64,000 nt of DNA from Jiangella gansuensis DSM 44835 (GTDB taxonomy: Bacteria > Actinomycetota > Actinomycetes > Jiangellales > Jiangellaceae): assembly GCF_000515395.1 (NCBI RefSeq), contig NZ_KI911782.1, positions 2,230,606-2,294,605 of the forward strand, given 5' to 3'. Positions 47,180 to 55,696 of the stretch are shown here, piece by piece. A program made the translations under genes and the position numbers. A model generated the notes under the pieces. That model was given only the letters and a program-made list of their open reading frames with translations. It was not told where the DNA came from and ran no database searches. Numbering within the stretch: position 1 is the stretch's first letter; each line of letters begins with the position of its first letter.

Positions 47180-48158
47180 CGAGCGCGATCTCCCTCCGGT
47201 CGCCGAGGATGCCTTGCGGGCGGAACACGAGCAACAGCACCAAGACGACACCGGTCAACATGAATCGTACGGCGCCGGTGTCGTTTTGCGTCATCAGCCA
47301 GGTGGGGATGTAGTCGTTGCTGATGCCTGCCCGCAGCGTCAGGTCGATGAACTGGAAGGCGAACCAGACGATCGCCGCACCCAGCACCGGTCCGAACACC
47401 GTCGCCGCGCCACCGAGGATCAGGATGGCGTAGGCGAAGAAGGTGAAGTTGGTGGCGTACACGTCCGGTTGCATGGCGCCCTGGAACATCGAGTAGACGA
47501 TGCCGGCGAGCGCGCCGATCACGCCACCCAGGACCAGCGACTGCATCTTGTACGAGTACACGTTCTTGCCGAGGCTGCGCACGGCGTCCTCGTCCTCGCG
47601 GATGGCCTTGAGCACCCGGCCCCACGGGCTGCGCATGAGCAGCCACACGACGAGGGTGCACAGCGCCACCAGGCCCCAGCCGACGGTCATCACCCACAGG
47701 ATGCGCTCGCGGAACTCGAACGGACCGAGCTCGAACGGCTCCGTGTACGGGTTGAGGTCGTAGAACGTGGTGCTGAAGCCGGTGATGCCGTCGGAACCGC
47801 CGAACACGTCGCGCCCCCACGCCGACCGGCCGACCAGTCGCACGATCTCCGACGCGGCGATGGTCACGATGGCCAGGTAGTCCGCGCGCAGCCGCAGTGT
47901 CGGCACGCCCAGCAGCAGTGCGAGCACGATGGCCGCGACGATGGAGACGGCGATGCCCAGCCAGAACGACTGGTTGTAGGTGGTGACGAGGACGGCGACG
48001 CCGTACCCGCCGACCGCGGCGAACGCCGCCTGGCCGAAGTTGAGCAGCCCGGTGTAGCCGAACTGCACGTTGATGCCGATGGCGGCGAGCGCGAAGACGA
48101 TCGCCTGGACGCCGATCAGCTCGCGGATCGACAGCTCGAAGATGGAACCCCAGTCCAT
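47169..48158 (-). CDS. livM: Branched-chain amino acid ABC transporter permease LivM
   Basis: 329 residues, eight to ten membrane helices. Typical LivM segments: INVQFGYTGLLNFGQAAFAAVGGYG, LRLRADYLAIVTIAASEIVRL, WGRVLKAIREDEDAVRSLGKNVYSYKMQSLVLGG and FRPQGILGDRR at the end. The gene starts 19 nt after livH. Forms the translocation pore with LivH. Confidence 0.95.
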   Translation of the reverse strand: MDWGSIFELSIRELIGVQAIVFALAAIGINVQFGYTGLLNFGQAAFAAVGGYGVAVLVTTYNQSFWLGIAVSIVAAIVLALLLGVPTLRLRADYLAIVTIAASEIVRLVGRSAWGRDVFGGSDGITGFSTTFYDLNPYTEPFELGPFEFRERILWVMTVGWGLVALCTLVVWLLMRSPWGRVLKAIREDEDAVRSLGKNVYSYKMQSLVLGGVIGALAGIVYSMFQGAMQPDVYATNFTFFAYAILILGGAATVFGPVLGAAIVWFAFQFIDLTLRAGISNDYIPTWLMTQNDTGAVRFMLTGVVLVLLLVFRPQGILGDRREIALDAR

Positions 48159-48177
48159 GGTCGTTGCTCCCTTCGCC

Positions 48178-49551
48178 TCAGCCGATCCGCTCTCGCCGGC
48201 CCAGGATGCCCTGGGGCCGCACGAGCAGGATCAGGATGAGCACGACCAGCACACCGGCCGTCTTGAGTTCCGATGGGACGACGTACGCGGAGACCTCGAT
48301 GAAGATGCCGACGATCAGCGCGCCGATCATCGCGCCCCATGCCGTGCCGAGGCCGCCCAGGATCGTCGCGGCGAACACCAGCAGCAGGATGCGCATGCCC
48401 ATGAGATAGTCGACGCCCTGGATCATGCCGAAGAAGACGCCGGCGAGCCCGGCGAGGGCGGTGCCGGTGGTCCACACCACGGTGATGACCCGGTCGACGT
48501 TGATGCCCGACGCCGCGGCCAGCGCGGGGTTGTCCGCGACCGCCCGGGTGGCCTTGCCGAGGCGGGTGCGGGTGAGCGCGAGCGCCACCGCCGCCAGCAG
48601 CACCACACAGATGCCCATGATGACCAGGTCGCGAACGGTGATGCTGACCGGACCGACGGAGATCGGGCTCTGGTAGGTGTATTGGTCGTACGTCTCGCGG
48701 CCGCCGCCGATGATGAACTGCGTCAAGTACCTCAGGAACAGCGACACGCCGATCGAGATGATCATGAGCGCGATCAGCCCGGTCGGCTTCTTGCGTAGCG
48801 GTCTCCAGAACCCGCGATCCTGACCCCAGCCGAACACGGCGCTGAGCAGCGTGGCCAGGATGGCCGCGAACAGGACCGGGACGCCGGCCTGGTTCAGCAG
48901 CAGGGCCGCCACCGCGCCGAAGACGATGAGCTCGCCGTGCGCGAAGTTGGTCAACCCGGTGGTGCCGAAGACCAGCGACAGGCCCAGCCCGGCCAGCCCG
49001 AGGATCAACCCGAACCGCAGTCCGCTGATGAACAGCTGCAACAGCTGGTTGTTGCCGGAGGTGACGACGACGTCCTCACCGGCCTCGGACTCCGCGCTGC
49101 CGGACTCGGCGCCGGTGCCCGGACCTTCGGGCTCCCCCTCGGTGGGCGCGGACGTCTCACCTGGTGAGGGTTCCGTTCCCGGACCCTCGGGGGTGCCGAC
49201 GCGAAACAGGATCACCTTGCGCTGCTGCGGATTGACGGTGGTCTCGAGCGTGTCGCGCACGACACCCGGCGCGGTGGACGGCAGCGTCGCGCTGTCCAGC
49301 ACGACGGTGTATTCGCCCGGGCCGGGCACCGGGACCTCCCAGGTGCCGTCGGCCGCTGTCTGCGCCGTGCCGATCTCTTCGCCGTCGGCCGAGGTGACCG
49401 TGATGGTGACCCCGGCGACCGGCGCGTCCTGGTGCTCCAGGGTGCCGTGGATCGTCTCGCCGGTGCCCTGGGCACTGACCGCTGGTGCGGCGGCCAGGAC
49501 GGTGGCCAGGACAGCGAGAAGCGCCCCCAGATATCTGGTCAGCTTCTGCAC
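48178..49551 (-). CDS. livH: LivH permease fused to an exported N-terminal beta-sandwich domain
   Basis: 457 residues; ordinary LivH has about 290-300. The GTG start at 49551 has GGAGGT 9 nt upstream. Residues 1-27 are a signal peptide ending SAQ. Residues about 30-118 resemble a carboxypeptidase-regulatory/Cna-B-like beta-sandwich (IHGTLEHQDAPVAGVTITV, GTAQTAADGTWEVPVPGPGEYTV). A Glu/Gly/Pro/Ser linker follows to about 165. The permease then begins (LFISGLRFGLILGLAGLGLSLVFGTTGLTNFAHGE, NPALAAASGINVDRV, VRPQGILGRRERIG). The extra domain should be extracellular. Its role is unknown; perhaps wall contact or docking of the binding lipoprotein. Confidence 0.92.
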   Translation of the reverse strand: MQKLTRYLGALLAVLATVLAAAPAVSAQGTGETIHGTLEHQDAPVAGVTITVTSADGEEIGTAQTAADGTWEVPVPGPGEYTVVLDSATLPSTAPGVVRDTLETTVNPQQRKVILFRVGTPEGPGTEPSPGETSAPTEGEPEGPGTGAESGSAESEAGEDVVVTSGNNQLLQLFISGLRFGLILGLAGLGLSLVFGTTGLTNFAHGELIVFGAVAALLLNQAGVPVLFAAILATLLSAVFGWGQDRGFWRPLRKKPTGLIALMIISIGVSLFLRYLTQFIIGGGRETYDQYTYQSPISVGPVSITVRDLVIMGICVVLLAAVALALTRTRLGKATRAVADNPALAAASGINVDRVITVVWTTGTALAGLAGVFFGMIQGVDYLMGMRILLLVFAATILGGLGTAWGAMIGALIVGIFIEVSAYVVPSELKTAGVLVVLILILLVRPQGILGRRERIG

Positions 49552-49736
49552 GTGTGGTGTACCTCCAGCTCCAGGGCCGCTGACCGCAGACGTGTGTGTC
49601 GTGCACGCTCCGGATCGACGGTCGACCGTCAGACGTCCGATGCCGGAGCATAACTCTCTTCCGGGACGTCTTTCCCCCTACAACTGCCCCGTTCCCGGAC
49701 CGATACCAGTTGGTAACGTTCGGCCATTGTCGCCGG

Positions 49737-50486
49737 TCAGGACCTAATTGCCGCGACAATGCTGACGAGCACCGGGGCGATCACGAGCGCCGGCAGCAGG
49801 TCGCCGACGGGGAGCGGCTTCATGCGCAGCAGCCGCAGCGCCACCCCGACGAGCAACAGCCCGCCCGTGGCGGTGATCGCGGCCACGTAGGCGTCACCGA
49901 GCAGACTCCCGGCGATCACCCCGACGACGGTGAGCGTTCCCTGGACGACGGCGACCGCGAGCGCTGACGCCATGACGCCCCACCCCAGCGACGCCGCGAA
50001 CGCGACCGCGGCGAACCCGTCCATGGTGGCCTTCAGCGCCAGTTGGTCGTAGCCGAGGCCCATGCCGTCGGACAACGAGCCCAGGATCGTCAGCGGACCC
50101 ACACAGAACAGTAAGGACGTGGTGACGAAGCCCTCGACGAAGCGGCGTCGCGCCTCGCCGCCGCCGTCGCGGGACAGCCGCCGTTGCAGCCCGGAACCGA
50201 CGCCTTCCAGCCGGGCCTCGACCCGCAGCAGCGACCCGGCGATGCCGCCGATGAGCAGCGCGCCCAGCACGATGAGCACCGTCGCGGAGTCGCCCACCTG
50301 CGCGGCGAACCCGGAGTCCAGCACGGCGGCCGCCGACGTGGCCGCGATCAGCAGCGTGACCAGCCCCAGAGCGTCGGTGACCACGTCACGCGTGCGCTGC
50401 GGCAGCCGGTGGCCGACGAGCAGCCCGACGGAGGAACCGGCGACGACCGTGACGACGTTCAGGACCGTTCCGAAACCGGGGAACAT
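49737..50486 (-). CDS. DUF554-family membrane protein
   Basis: 249 residues, seven or so membrane helices. It begins FPGFGTVLNVVTVVAGSSVGLLVGHRLPQRTR, with the family's FVTTSLLFCVGPLTILGSLSDG and LALKATMDGFAAVAFAASLGWGV. The family (YdfK/YqgA-like) has no proven function; transport is suspected. ATG at 50486 with GAGGAG 3 nt upstream. It lies 7 nt downstream of the thioesterase gene on the same strand, so cotranscribed. The 185 nt between its end and livH hold the liv promoter; nothing else was seen there. Confidence 0.9.
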   Translation of the reverse strand: MFPGFGTVLNVVTVVAGSSVGLLVGHRLPQRTRDVVTDALGLVTLLIAATSAAAVLDSGFAAQVGDSATVLIVLGALLIGGIAGSLLRVEARLEGVGSGLQRRLSRDGGGEARRRFVEGFVTTSLLFCVGPLTILGSLSDGMGLGYDQLALKATMDGFAAVAFAASLGWGVMASALAVAVVQGTLTVVGVIAGSLLGDAYVAAITATGGLLLVGVALRLLRMKPLPVGDLLPALVIAPVLVSIVAAIRS

Positions 50487-50493
50487 GTGCTCC

Positions 50494-50937
50494 TCAGCGC
50501 TTCGCGTCGCTGGGCACCAGGAAGCAGGTGAGCCGCGCCGTGCACACGCGCCGGCCGGTGTCGTCGGTGATGACGATCTCGTAGCTCGCCGAGCCGCGGC
50601 CGAGGTGGGCGGGAGTGGCCACGGCCGTGACATGGCCCTCGCGGACGCCGCGGTGGTGCGTGGCGTTGATGTCGACGCCGACGGCGTAGCGGTCCGGTTG
50701 GGCGTATAAGGTGGCAGCGACCGAGCCGACACTTTCGGCCAGCACACACGACGCGCCACCGTGCAACAGCCCGAACGGCTGGGTGTTGCCCTCGACCGGC
50801 ATCCGCGCCACTACGCGCTCCGGGCCGGCCTCGAGGTACTCGATGCCCAGGGTCGCGTCCAGTGGCGCCTTCGGCAGGTTCGCCAGGTCGAGCCGGCCAC
50901 CGTCGTCCGCAGTGGCGTCACGCGCCTGTTCGGTCAT
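50494..50937 (-). CDS. Hotdog-fold thioesterase (PaaI/YbdB-like)
   Basis: 147 residues. The hotdog core shows the long helix motif FGLLHGGASCVLAESVGSVAAT, with the catalytic-type His-Gly-Gly and Glu, then GVDINATHHRGVREGHVTAVATPAHLGRGSASYEIVITDD. The family hydrolyses acyl-CoA thioesters such as aromatic or fatty acyl-CoA. The same pairing, a thioesterase divergent from polA, is found in other actinomycetes. The frame stays open far upstream against polA, but only as a shadow. Confidence 0.9.
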   Translation of the reverse strand: MTEQARDATADDGGRLDLANLPKAPLDATLGIEYLEAGPERVVARMPVEGNTQPFGLLHGGASCVLAESVGSVAATLYAQPDRYAVGVDINATHHRGVREGHVTAVATPAHLGRGSASYEIVITDDTGRRVCTARLTCFLVPSDAKR

Positions 50938-51021
50938 GGCTGCTGACGATATCGCGGCGAGGCTCGTGGCCGCGGCACGGCTGACCGGGCCGACCCCTGA
51001 GACAATGTCGGACCCGGCGAC

Positions 51022-51027
51022 TAGTGT
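51022..51027 (+). promoter_or_regulatory. Putative -10 (TAGTGT) for leaderless polA
   Basis: TAGTGT ends 6 nt before the GTG at 51034. GAGACA, 17 nt upstream (50999-51004), is a passable -35. Identical hexamer before pyk. Confidence 0.55.
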
Positions 51028-51033
51028 TGCCGC

Positions 51034-53724
51034 GTGGTCGAAGCTGCTAATCCCTCCCGCCTCTTGCTCCTCGACGGTCACTCGCTGGCCTACCGGGCGT
51101 TCTACGCGCTGAAAGACGCGAACCTGGTCACCACCACCGGTCAGCACACCGAGGGCGTGTACGGCTTCACGTCCATGCTCATCAACGTGCTGCGCGACGA
51201 GCAGCCCACGCACGTAGCCGTGGCGTTCGACGTGTCGCGCAAGACGTTCCGCAGCGAGACGTTCCCCGAGTACAAGGCCAACCGCAGCAAGTCGCCGGAG
51301 GAGTTCAGCGGCCAGCTCGACCTGGTCAAGGAAGTGCTGACGGCGCTGCGCATCCCGTACGTGCAGAAGGAGGGGTTCGAGGCCGACGACGTCATCGCCA
51401 CGCTGGCCACGATGGCCGAGCGCGACGGCATCGACGTCTCCATCTGCACCGGCGACCGTGACGCCTTCCAGCTCGTCAGCGACCGCGTCACCGTTCTCTA
51501 CCCCCGCCGCGGCGTGTCCGACCTGTCCCGCATGACCCCGGAGGCGGTGCGGGAGAAGTACGGCCTGACGCCGGCGCAGTATCCCGATTTCGCGGCGCTG
51601 CGCGGCGACCCCTCGGACAACCTGCCCAACATCCCCAGCGTGGGGGAGAAGACGGCCGTCAAGTGGGTCGTCGAGTTCGGCTCGCTGGACCAGCTGGTGG
51701 CCCGCGCCGACGAGGTCAAGGGCAAGGCCGGCGACGCGTTGCGTGCCCATCTCGGCCAGGTCATGACCAACCGGGAGCTCACCGAGCTGGTTCGCGACGT
51801 GCCGCTGGACGTCCATCTGGACGAGCTGGCCCGGCAGACGTGGGATCGCGAAGAGGTGCACCAACTCTTCGACACCCTGCAGTTCCGCGTGCTGCGCGAC
51901 CGGCTGTACGAGTACCTGGAGCCCGGCGGCCAGCCCGAGGCCGACGAGGGCTTCGACATCGACGCGGTCCACCTGCAGCCCGGTGAGGTGGCCGGCTGGC
52001 TGGCCGAGCACCTCGGCACCGGCCGGGTCGGCGTGTCCGTCCGGGGCACCTGGGGCCGCGGCACCGGCGAGGTCACCGAGCTCGCCGTCGCCACCGCCGA
52101 CGGCGCCGGCGGCTGGTTCGAGCCCGCCGCCCTGACGCCCGAGGACGACGCCGCCGTCGCGGCCTGGCTGGCCGACCCCGACCGGCCCAAGGTCATGCAC
52201 GACGCCAAGGGCCCCATGCACGCGCTGGCCGCTCGCGGCTGGCAGCTGCGCGGGCTCTCCGCTGACACCCAGCTCACCGCGTTCCTGGCGCTGCCCGGGC
52301 AGCGTTCCTACGATCTCGCCGACCTGGTGCTGCGGTTCCTGGGTCGCGAGCTGCGCGCCGAGACCTCCGGCGCCGCCGTCCAGCTCTCCCTCGACGGCGG
52401 CGACGAGGAACAGCTGGGCACCGACGAGACGGTCCGCGCCCGCGCCGTACTCGACCTCGCCACCGCGTTGGAGGCCGAGCTGGACAAGAAGGGCGGGCGC
52501 ACCCTGCTCGACGAGGTCGAGCTGCCGCTGGTCGAGGTGCTGGCGTCCATGGAACGCGCCGGCATCTGCATCGACGTCGACCACCTGCACGAGTTGGAGT
52601 CGTCGTTCGGCGCCAGCGTCGCGCAGGCCGCCGACGACGCCTACGACGCCATCGGCCGGCGCGACGTCAACCTCGGATCGCCGAAGCAGCTGCAGGCCGT
52701 GCTCTTCGACGACCTCGCGTTGCCGAAGACCAAGCGCATCAAGACCGGTTACACCACCGACGCGGAGTCGCTGGCAGAGCTGTACACGAAGACGCAGCAT
52801 CCGTTCCTCGAGGCACTGCTGCGGCATCGCGACGCGTCGAAGCTGCGGGTCACCGTCGAAGGGCTGCTGAACTCCGTCTCCGACGACGGCCGCATCCACA
52901 CGACGTTCGCGCAGACCATCGCGGCCACCGGGCGGTTGTCTTCGGCCGACCCGAACCTGCAGAACATCCCCATCCGTACCGACGAGGGCCGGCGCATCCG
53001 GGCGGCGTTCGTCGTCGGCGACGGCTACGAGACCCTGCTCAGCGCCGACTACAGCCAGATCGAGATGCGCATCATGGCGCACCTGTCCGACGACCAAGCG
53101 CTCATCGACGCGTTCACGTCGGGCATGGACTTCCATTCGGTCACCGCGTCCCGGGTGTTCGACGTTCCGGCCGCGGAGGTCACCGGAGCCCAGCGTGCCA
53201 AGATCAAGGCGATGAACTACGGCCTGGCCTACGGGTTGTCGTCGTATGGCCTGTCCCGGCAGCTGAACATCCCGGTCGGTGAGGCGCAGACCCTCATGGA
53301 CGAGTACTTCGAGACCTTCGGCGGGGTGCGCGACTACCTCAGCGAGGTCGTCGAGCGGGCCCGCATGGTCGGCTGGACCGAGACCATGCTCGGCCGCCGC
53401 CGGTACCTGCCGGACCTCACCAGCGACAATCGCCAGCGGCGCGAGATGGCTGAGCGGATGGCGCTCAACGCGCCCATCCAGGGCTCCGCGGCCGACATCA
53501 TCAAGGTCGCCATGCTCCGGGTCGAGCGGGCGCTGGTGGCCGAGAAGCTGCGTTCGCGCACGCTGCTGCAGGTCCACGACGAACTGGTGGTCGAGGTCGC
53601 CTCGGGCGAGCAGGACCAGGTGGTGGAGCTGGTGCGGCGCGAGATGGGGGCGGCCTACCCGCTGCGGGTGCCGCTGGACGTCTCGATCGGCCTGGGGCGC
53701 ACGTGGCAGGACGCCGGCCACTGA
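51034..53724 (+). CDS. polA: DNA polymerase I
   Basis: 896 residues. Residues 1 to about 295 are the 5'-3' exonuclease (LLLLDGHSLAYRAFYAL, EADDVIATLA, GDRDAFQLVS, GDPSDNLPNIPSVGEKTA). About 310-490 is the 3'-5' exonuclease-like domain, which lacks the usual catalytic acidic motifs and so should not proofread. About 500-896 is the polymerase: motif A YSQIEMRIMAHLS, O-helix RAKIKAMNYGLAYG, motif C QVHDELVVEV. Repairs gaps and removes Okazaki primers. The GTG start has a -10-like hexamer 6 nt upstream. Divergent from the thioesterase gene. Confidence 0.97.
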   Translation: MVEAANPSRLLLLDGHSLAYRAFYALKDANLVTTTGQHTEGVYGFTSMLINVLRDEQPTHVAVAFDVSRKTFRSETFPEYKANRSKSPEEFSGQLDLVKEVLTALRIPYVQKEGFEADDVIATLATMAERDGIDVSICTGDRDAFQLVSDRVTVLYPRRGVSDLSRMTPEAVREKYGLTPAQYPDFAALRGDPSDNLPNIPSVGEKTAVKWVVEFGSLDQLVARADEVKGKAGDALRAHLGQVMTNRELTELVRDVPLDVHLDELARQTWDREEVHQLFDTLQFRVLRDRLYEYLEPGGQPEADEGFDIDAVHLQPGEVAGWLAEHLGTGRVGVSVRGTWGRGTGEVTELAVATADGAGGWFEPAALTPEDDAAVAAWLADPDRPKVMHDAKGPMHALAARGWQLRGLSADTQLTAFLALPGQRSYDLADLVLRFLGRELRAETSGAAVQLSLDGGDEEQLGTDETVRARAVLDLATALEAELDKKGGRTLLDEVELPLVEVLASMERAGICIDVDHLHELESSFGASVAQAADDAYDAIGRRDVNLGSPKQLQAVLFDDLALPKTKRIKTGYTTDAESLAELYTKTQHPFLEALLRHRDASKLRVTVEGLLNSVSDDGRIHTTFAQTIAATGRLSSADPNLQNIPIRTDEGRRIRAAFVVGDGYETLLSADYSQIEMRIMAHLSDDQALIDAFTSGMDFHSVTASRVFDVPAAEVTGAQRAKIKAMNYGLAYGLSSYGLSRQLNIPVGEAQTLMDEYFETFGGVRDYLSEVVERARMVGWTETMLGRRRYLPDLTSDNRQRREMAERMALNAPIQGSAADIIKVAMLRVERALVAEKLRSRTLLQVHDELVVEVASGEQDQVVELVRREMGAAYPLRVPLDVSIGLGRTWQDAGH

Positions 53725-53849
53725 CCGTCGCCGCGGCCGGGGTCGTGGTCGGGCGCGGGGTGTCGTCCGTGTAAACCACACGTTGGTCATCTGTTTGCCG
53801 CACGGGGTAGACCGATCGGACGATCACATGCGAGGCTCATGGGGACGTC

Positions 53850-55346
53850 GTGAGAACGGAGTCCGCAGTGCGACCTGTGTTCCGAGCCGCCGGCGCCGCC
53901 GTGGCATGTTCGGGGGTCTTGTGCCTGGGTGGTGCAGCCGGCTTACCAGGTCCGACGGAGCTCGTGTCGTCGTCGGAGTACCCCGATGGCGGGACCTCGG
54001 ACGCGTTCGCGAACCGCGGCGACGCAATCGTCGGCGGTGACTCCTTCGACGGTCAGGCGTCGGTGACGGTGGTCATGGACGAGCAGTCGACGGCCGAGGG
54101 GTTCGTCGTCGGGTCGCCGGCCGTCACCAACCCGCTCACGTCCACCATCGCCAGCGGCCTCGGCATTCCGAGCCTCGTGCTCCAGGCGTACCAGAGCGCG
54201 GCGTCACAGATGACGTTGGACAACCCTGCCTGCGGCATCCGCTGGGAGATCCTCGCCGGCGTCGGCAAGGTCGAATCCAACCACGCCAACGGCGGCCAGG
54301 TGTCGGCCACCGGCGTGGTGCAGCCGCGCATCATCGGCCCGGCCCTGGACGGCAACGGGTTCGCCAGTATCGGCGACAGCGACGGCGGCCGCTGGGACGG
54401 CGACACCACGTGGGACCGGGCGGTCGGGCCCATGCAGTTCATCCCCGGCACGTGGAAGGCGTACGGCGTCGACGGCAACGGTGACGGCGTGGCCGACCCC
54501 CACAATCTCTTCGACGCCACCCTGGCCGCCGCGAAGTACCTGTGCGCGGGCGGGCACGACCTGTCCACCGAGGCCGGCCTGCGGGCGGCGCTGTTCCGCT
54601 ACAACCCGTCGTCGGCGTACGTCGACAAGGTCATGTCGTGGATCGAGTCGTACGACAACGGCAGTGGTTACGCCACCACCACGCCGGGCCCCGGCCCGGC
54701 CGGCGCGCCGCTGCCCCCGGCCTCTCCGACGGCCCCGAACCCGTCCGGCTCGCCGACGCCCACACCGTCGACCCCGCCGACCACGCCGCCGAGCGACCCG
54801 GACCCGTCGACGCCGCCGCAGCCCACGCCGCCGCCGACCACACCTCCCACAACGCCGCCGCCGACGCCTCCCACGGAACCTCCGACGACGCCTCCGACGA
54901 CGCCGCCGACGGACGACCCGGACCCGACTGAGGAGCCCACGGAGGAGCCGACCGAGGAGCCCACGGAAGAGCCGACTGAGGAGCCCACGGAAGAGCCGAC
55001 TGAGGAGCCCACGGAGGAACCGACCGAGGAGCCCACGGAGGAACCGACCGAGGAGCCCACGGAAGAGCCGACCGAGGAGCCCACGGAAGAGCCGACCGAG
55101 GAGCCCACGGAGGAACCGACTGAGGAGCCCACGGAGCCGGACGGCGAGTGCGAGACCGACGAGGCCGACACCGCCGGCGCAGCCGTCGCATCCGACAGCG
55201 GAACCGATTCGGCCGATCCGGACTGCCCGCCGGAGCCGTCGCCCACGGACTCTCCGTCGCCGACGGACGCCGAGACGCCGCACACGATCACGCCGACGCC
55301 GCGCGAGTCCAGCGGCCGGCGCTGGTTCGGCCGCCGCGGGCACTGA
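53850..55346 (+). CDS. Secreted lytic transglycosylase with Pro/Thr and TEEP-repeat tail
   Basis: 498 residues. Hydrophobic signal region near 10-32, then a transglycosylase domain of the SLT_2 kind (about 105-265): catalytic Glu in GVGKVESNHANGG, DRAVGPMQFIPGTWKAYG, DPHNLFDATLAAAKYLC and LRAALFRYNPSSAYVDKVMSW. It cleaves glycan strands of peptidoglycan. The C-terminal 230 residues are a Pro/Thr region followed by 17 exact TEEP units and a Ser/Thr/Pro stretch with a basic end (GRRWFGRRGH). The tail probably spans or binds the wall. GTG start; a GTG six codons on is an alternative. The 125 nt upstream include the probable promoter. Confidence 0.9.
   Translation: MRTESAVRPVFRAAGAAVACSGVLCLGGAAGLPGPTELVSSSEYPDGGTSDAFANRGDAIVGGDSFDGQASVTVVMDEQSTAEGFVVGSPAVTNPLTSTIASGLGIPSLVLQAYQSAASQMTLDNPACGIRWEILAGVGKVESNHANGGQVSATGVVQPRIIGPALDGNGFASIGDSDGGRWDGDTTWDRAVGPMQFIPGTWKAYGVDGNGDGVADPHNLFDATLAAAKYLCAGGHDLSTEAGLRAALFRYNPSSAYVDKVMSWIESYDNGSGYATTTPGPGPAGAPLPPASPTAPNPSGSPTPTPSTPPTTPPSDPDPSTPPQPTPPPTTPPTTPPPTPPTEPPTTPPTTPPTDDPDPTEEPTEEPTEEPTEEPTEEPTEEPTEEPTEEPTEEPTEEPTEEPTEEPTEEPTEEPTEEPTEEPTEEPTEPDGECETDEADTAGAAVASDSGTDSADPDCPPEPSPTDSPSPTDAETPHTITPTPRESSGRRWFGRRGH
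54927..55130 (+). repeat. 12-bp tandem repeat coding TEEP, 17 units
   Basis: 204 nt of head-to-tail ACNGARGARCCN units with third-position variation only, each encoding TEEP. Synonymous divergence shows selection on the peptide, and the length is likely polymorphic. Confidence 0.93.
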
Positions 55347-55696
55347 CGTGCAGGGTTGCTCCTGCCGGTGGGATAGGGCAGGTGTGTCGGGGCGCGGTGC
55401 AGGTCTGAACGCATCCGTGCGCTCAGAGGCTGTCGTCCTGGTGCGTGCGCCGGCCCGCGTCCTGCCTGGTCAGAACACGGCTGCGATGCCTCGCGTGCCC
55501 AGGTGGGTGACCTGAGTTCCGGATGGCCACGTCGCGCGGCAGCAGGGCCGGGCGCTGCTGCTGGCCAGATCTGCGGTGTGCGATCGGCTCGCGGAGGTCT
55601 GAGCGCACCGGCGCGCTCAGACCTGCAGCGTCTTGGACCAGTGGCCGTCGCTCTCCGCACCTTGATCATCGGCGACCTGGCGCGACGCCTCGTGTC
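55347..55696. other. Noncoding region with related hairpins
   Basis: 350 nt between convergent genes with no convincing gene. Two related hairpins occur: 55404-55427 (TCTGAACGCA / TGCGCTCAGA, one mismatch) and 55595-55624 (AGGTCTGAGCGC, perfect 12-bp arms, 6-nt loop). The sequence between them looks like a decayed duplication: GCGATGCCTCGCGTGCC near 55482 resembles GCGACGCCTCGTGTCTC near 55681. The second hairpin may end the flippase transcript. Confidence 0.55.

Noticed and set aside
47180-47251. 24-codon extension of livG with a CCCSCS stretch
   Set aside because: It lies wholly within livM coding sequence; the cysteines result from reading the Leu-rich end of livM in another frame.
50494-53790. 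A 1098-codon open frame on the minus strand across polA
   Set aside because: It is an antisense shadow of polA caused by high GC at third positions. Only its last 148 codons (50494-50937) encode a recognisable protein, the thioesterase.
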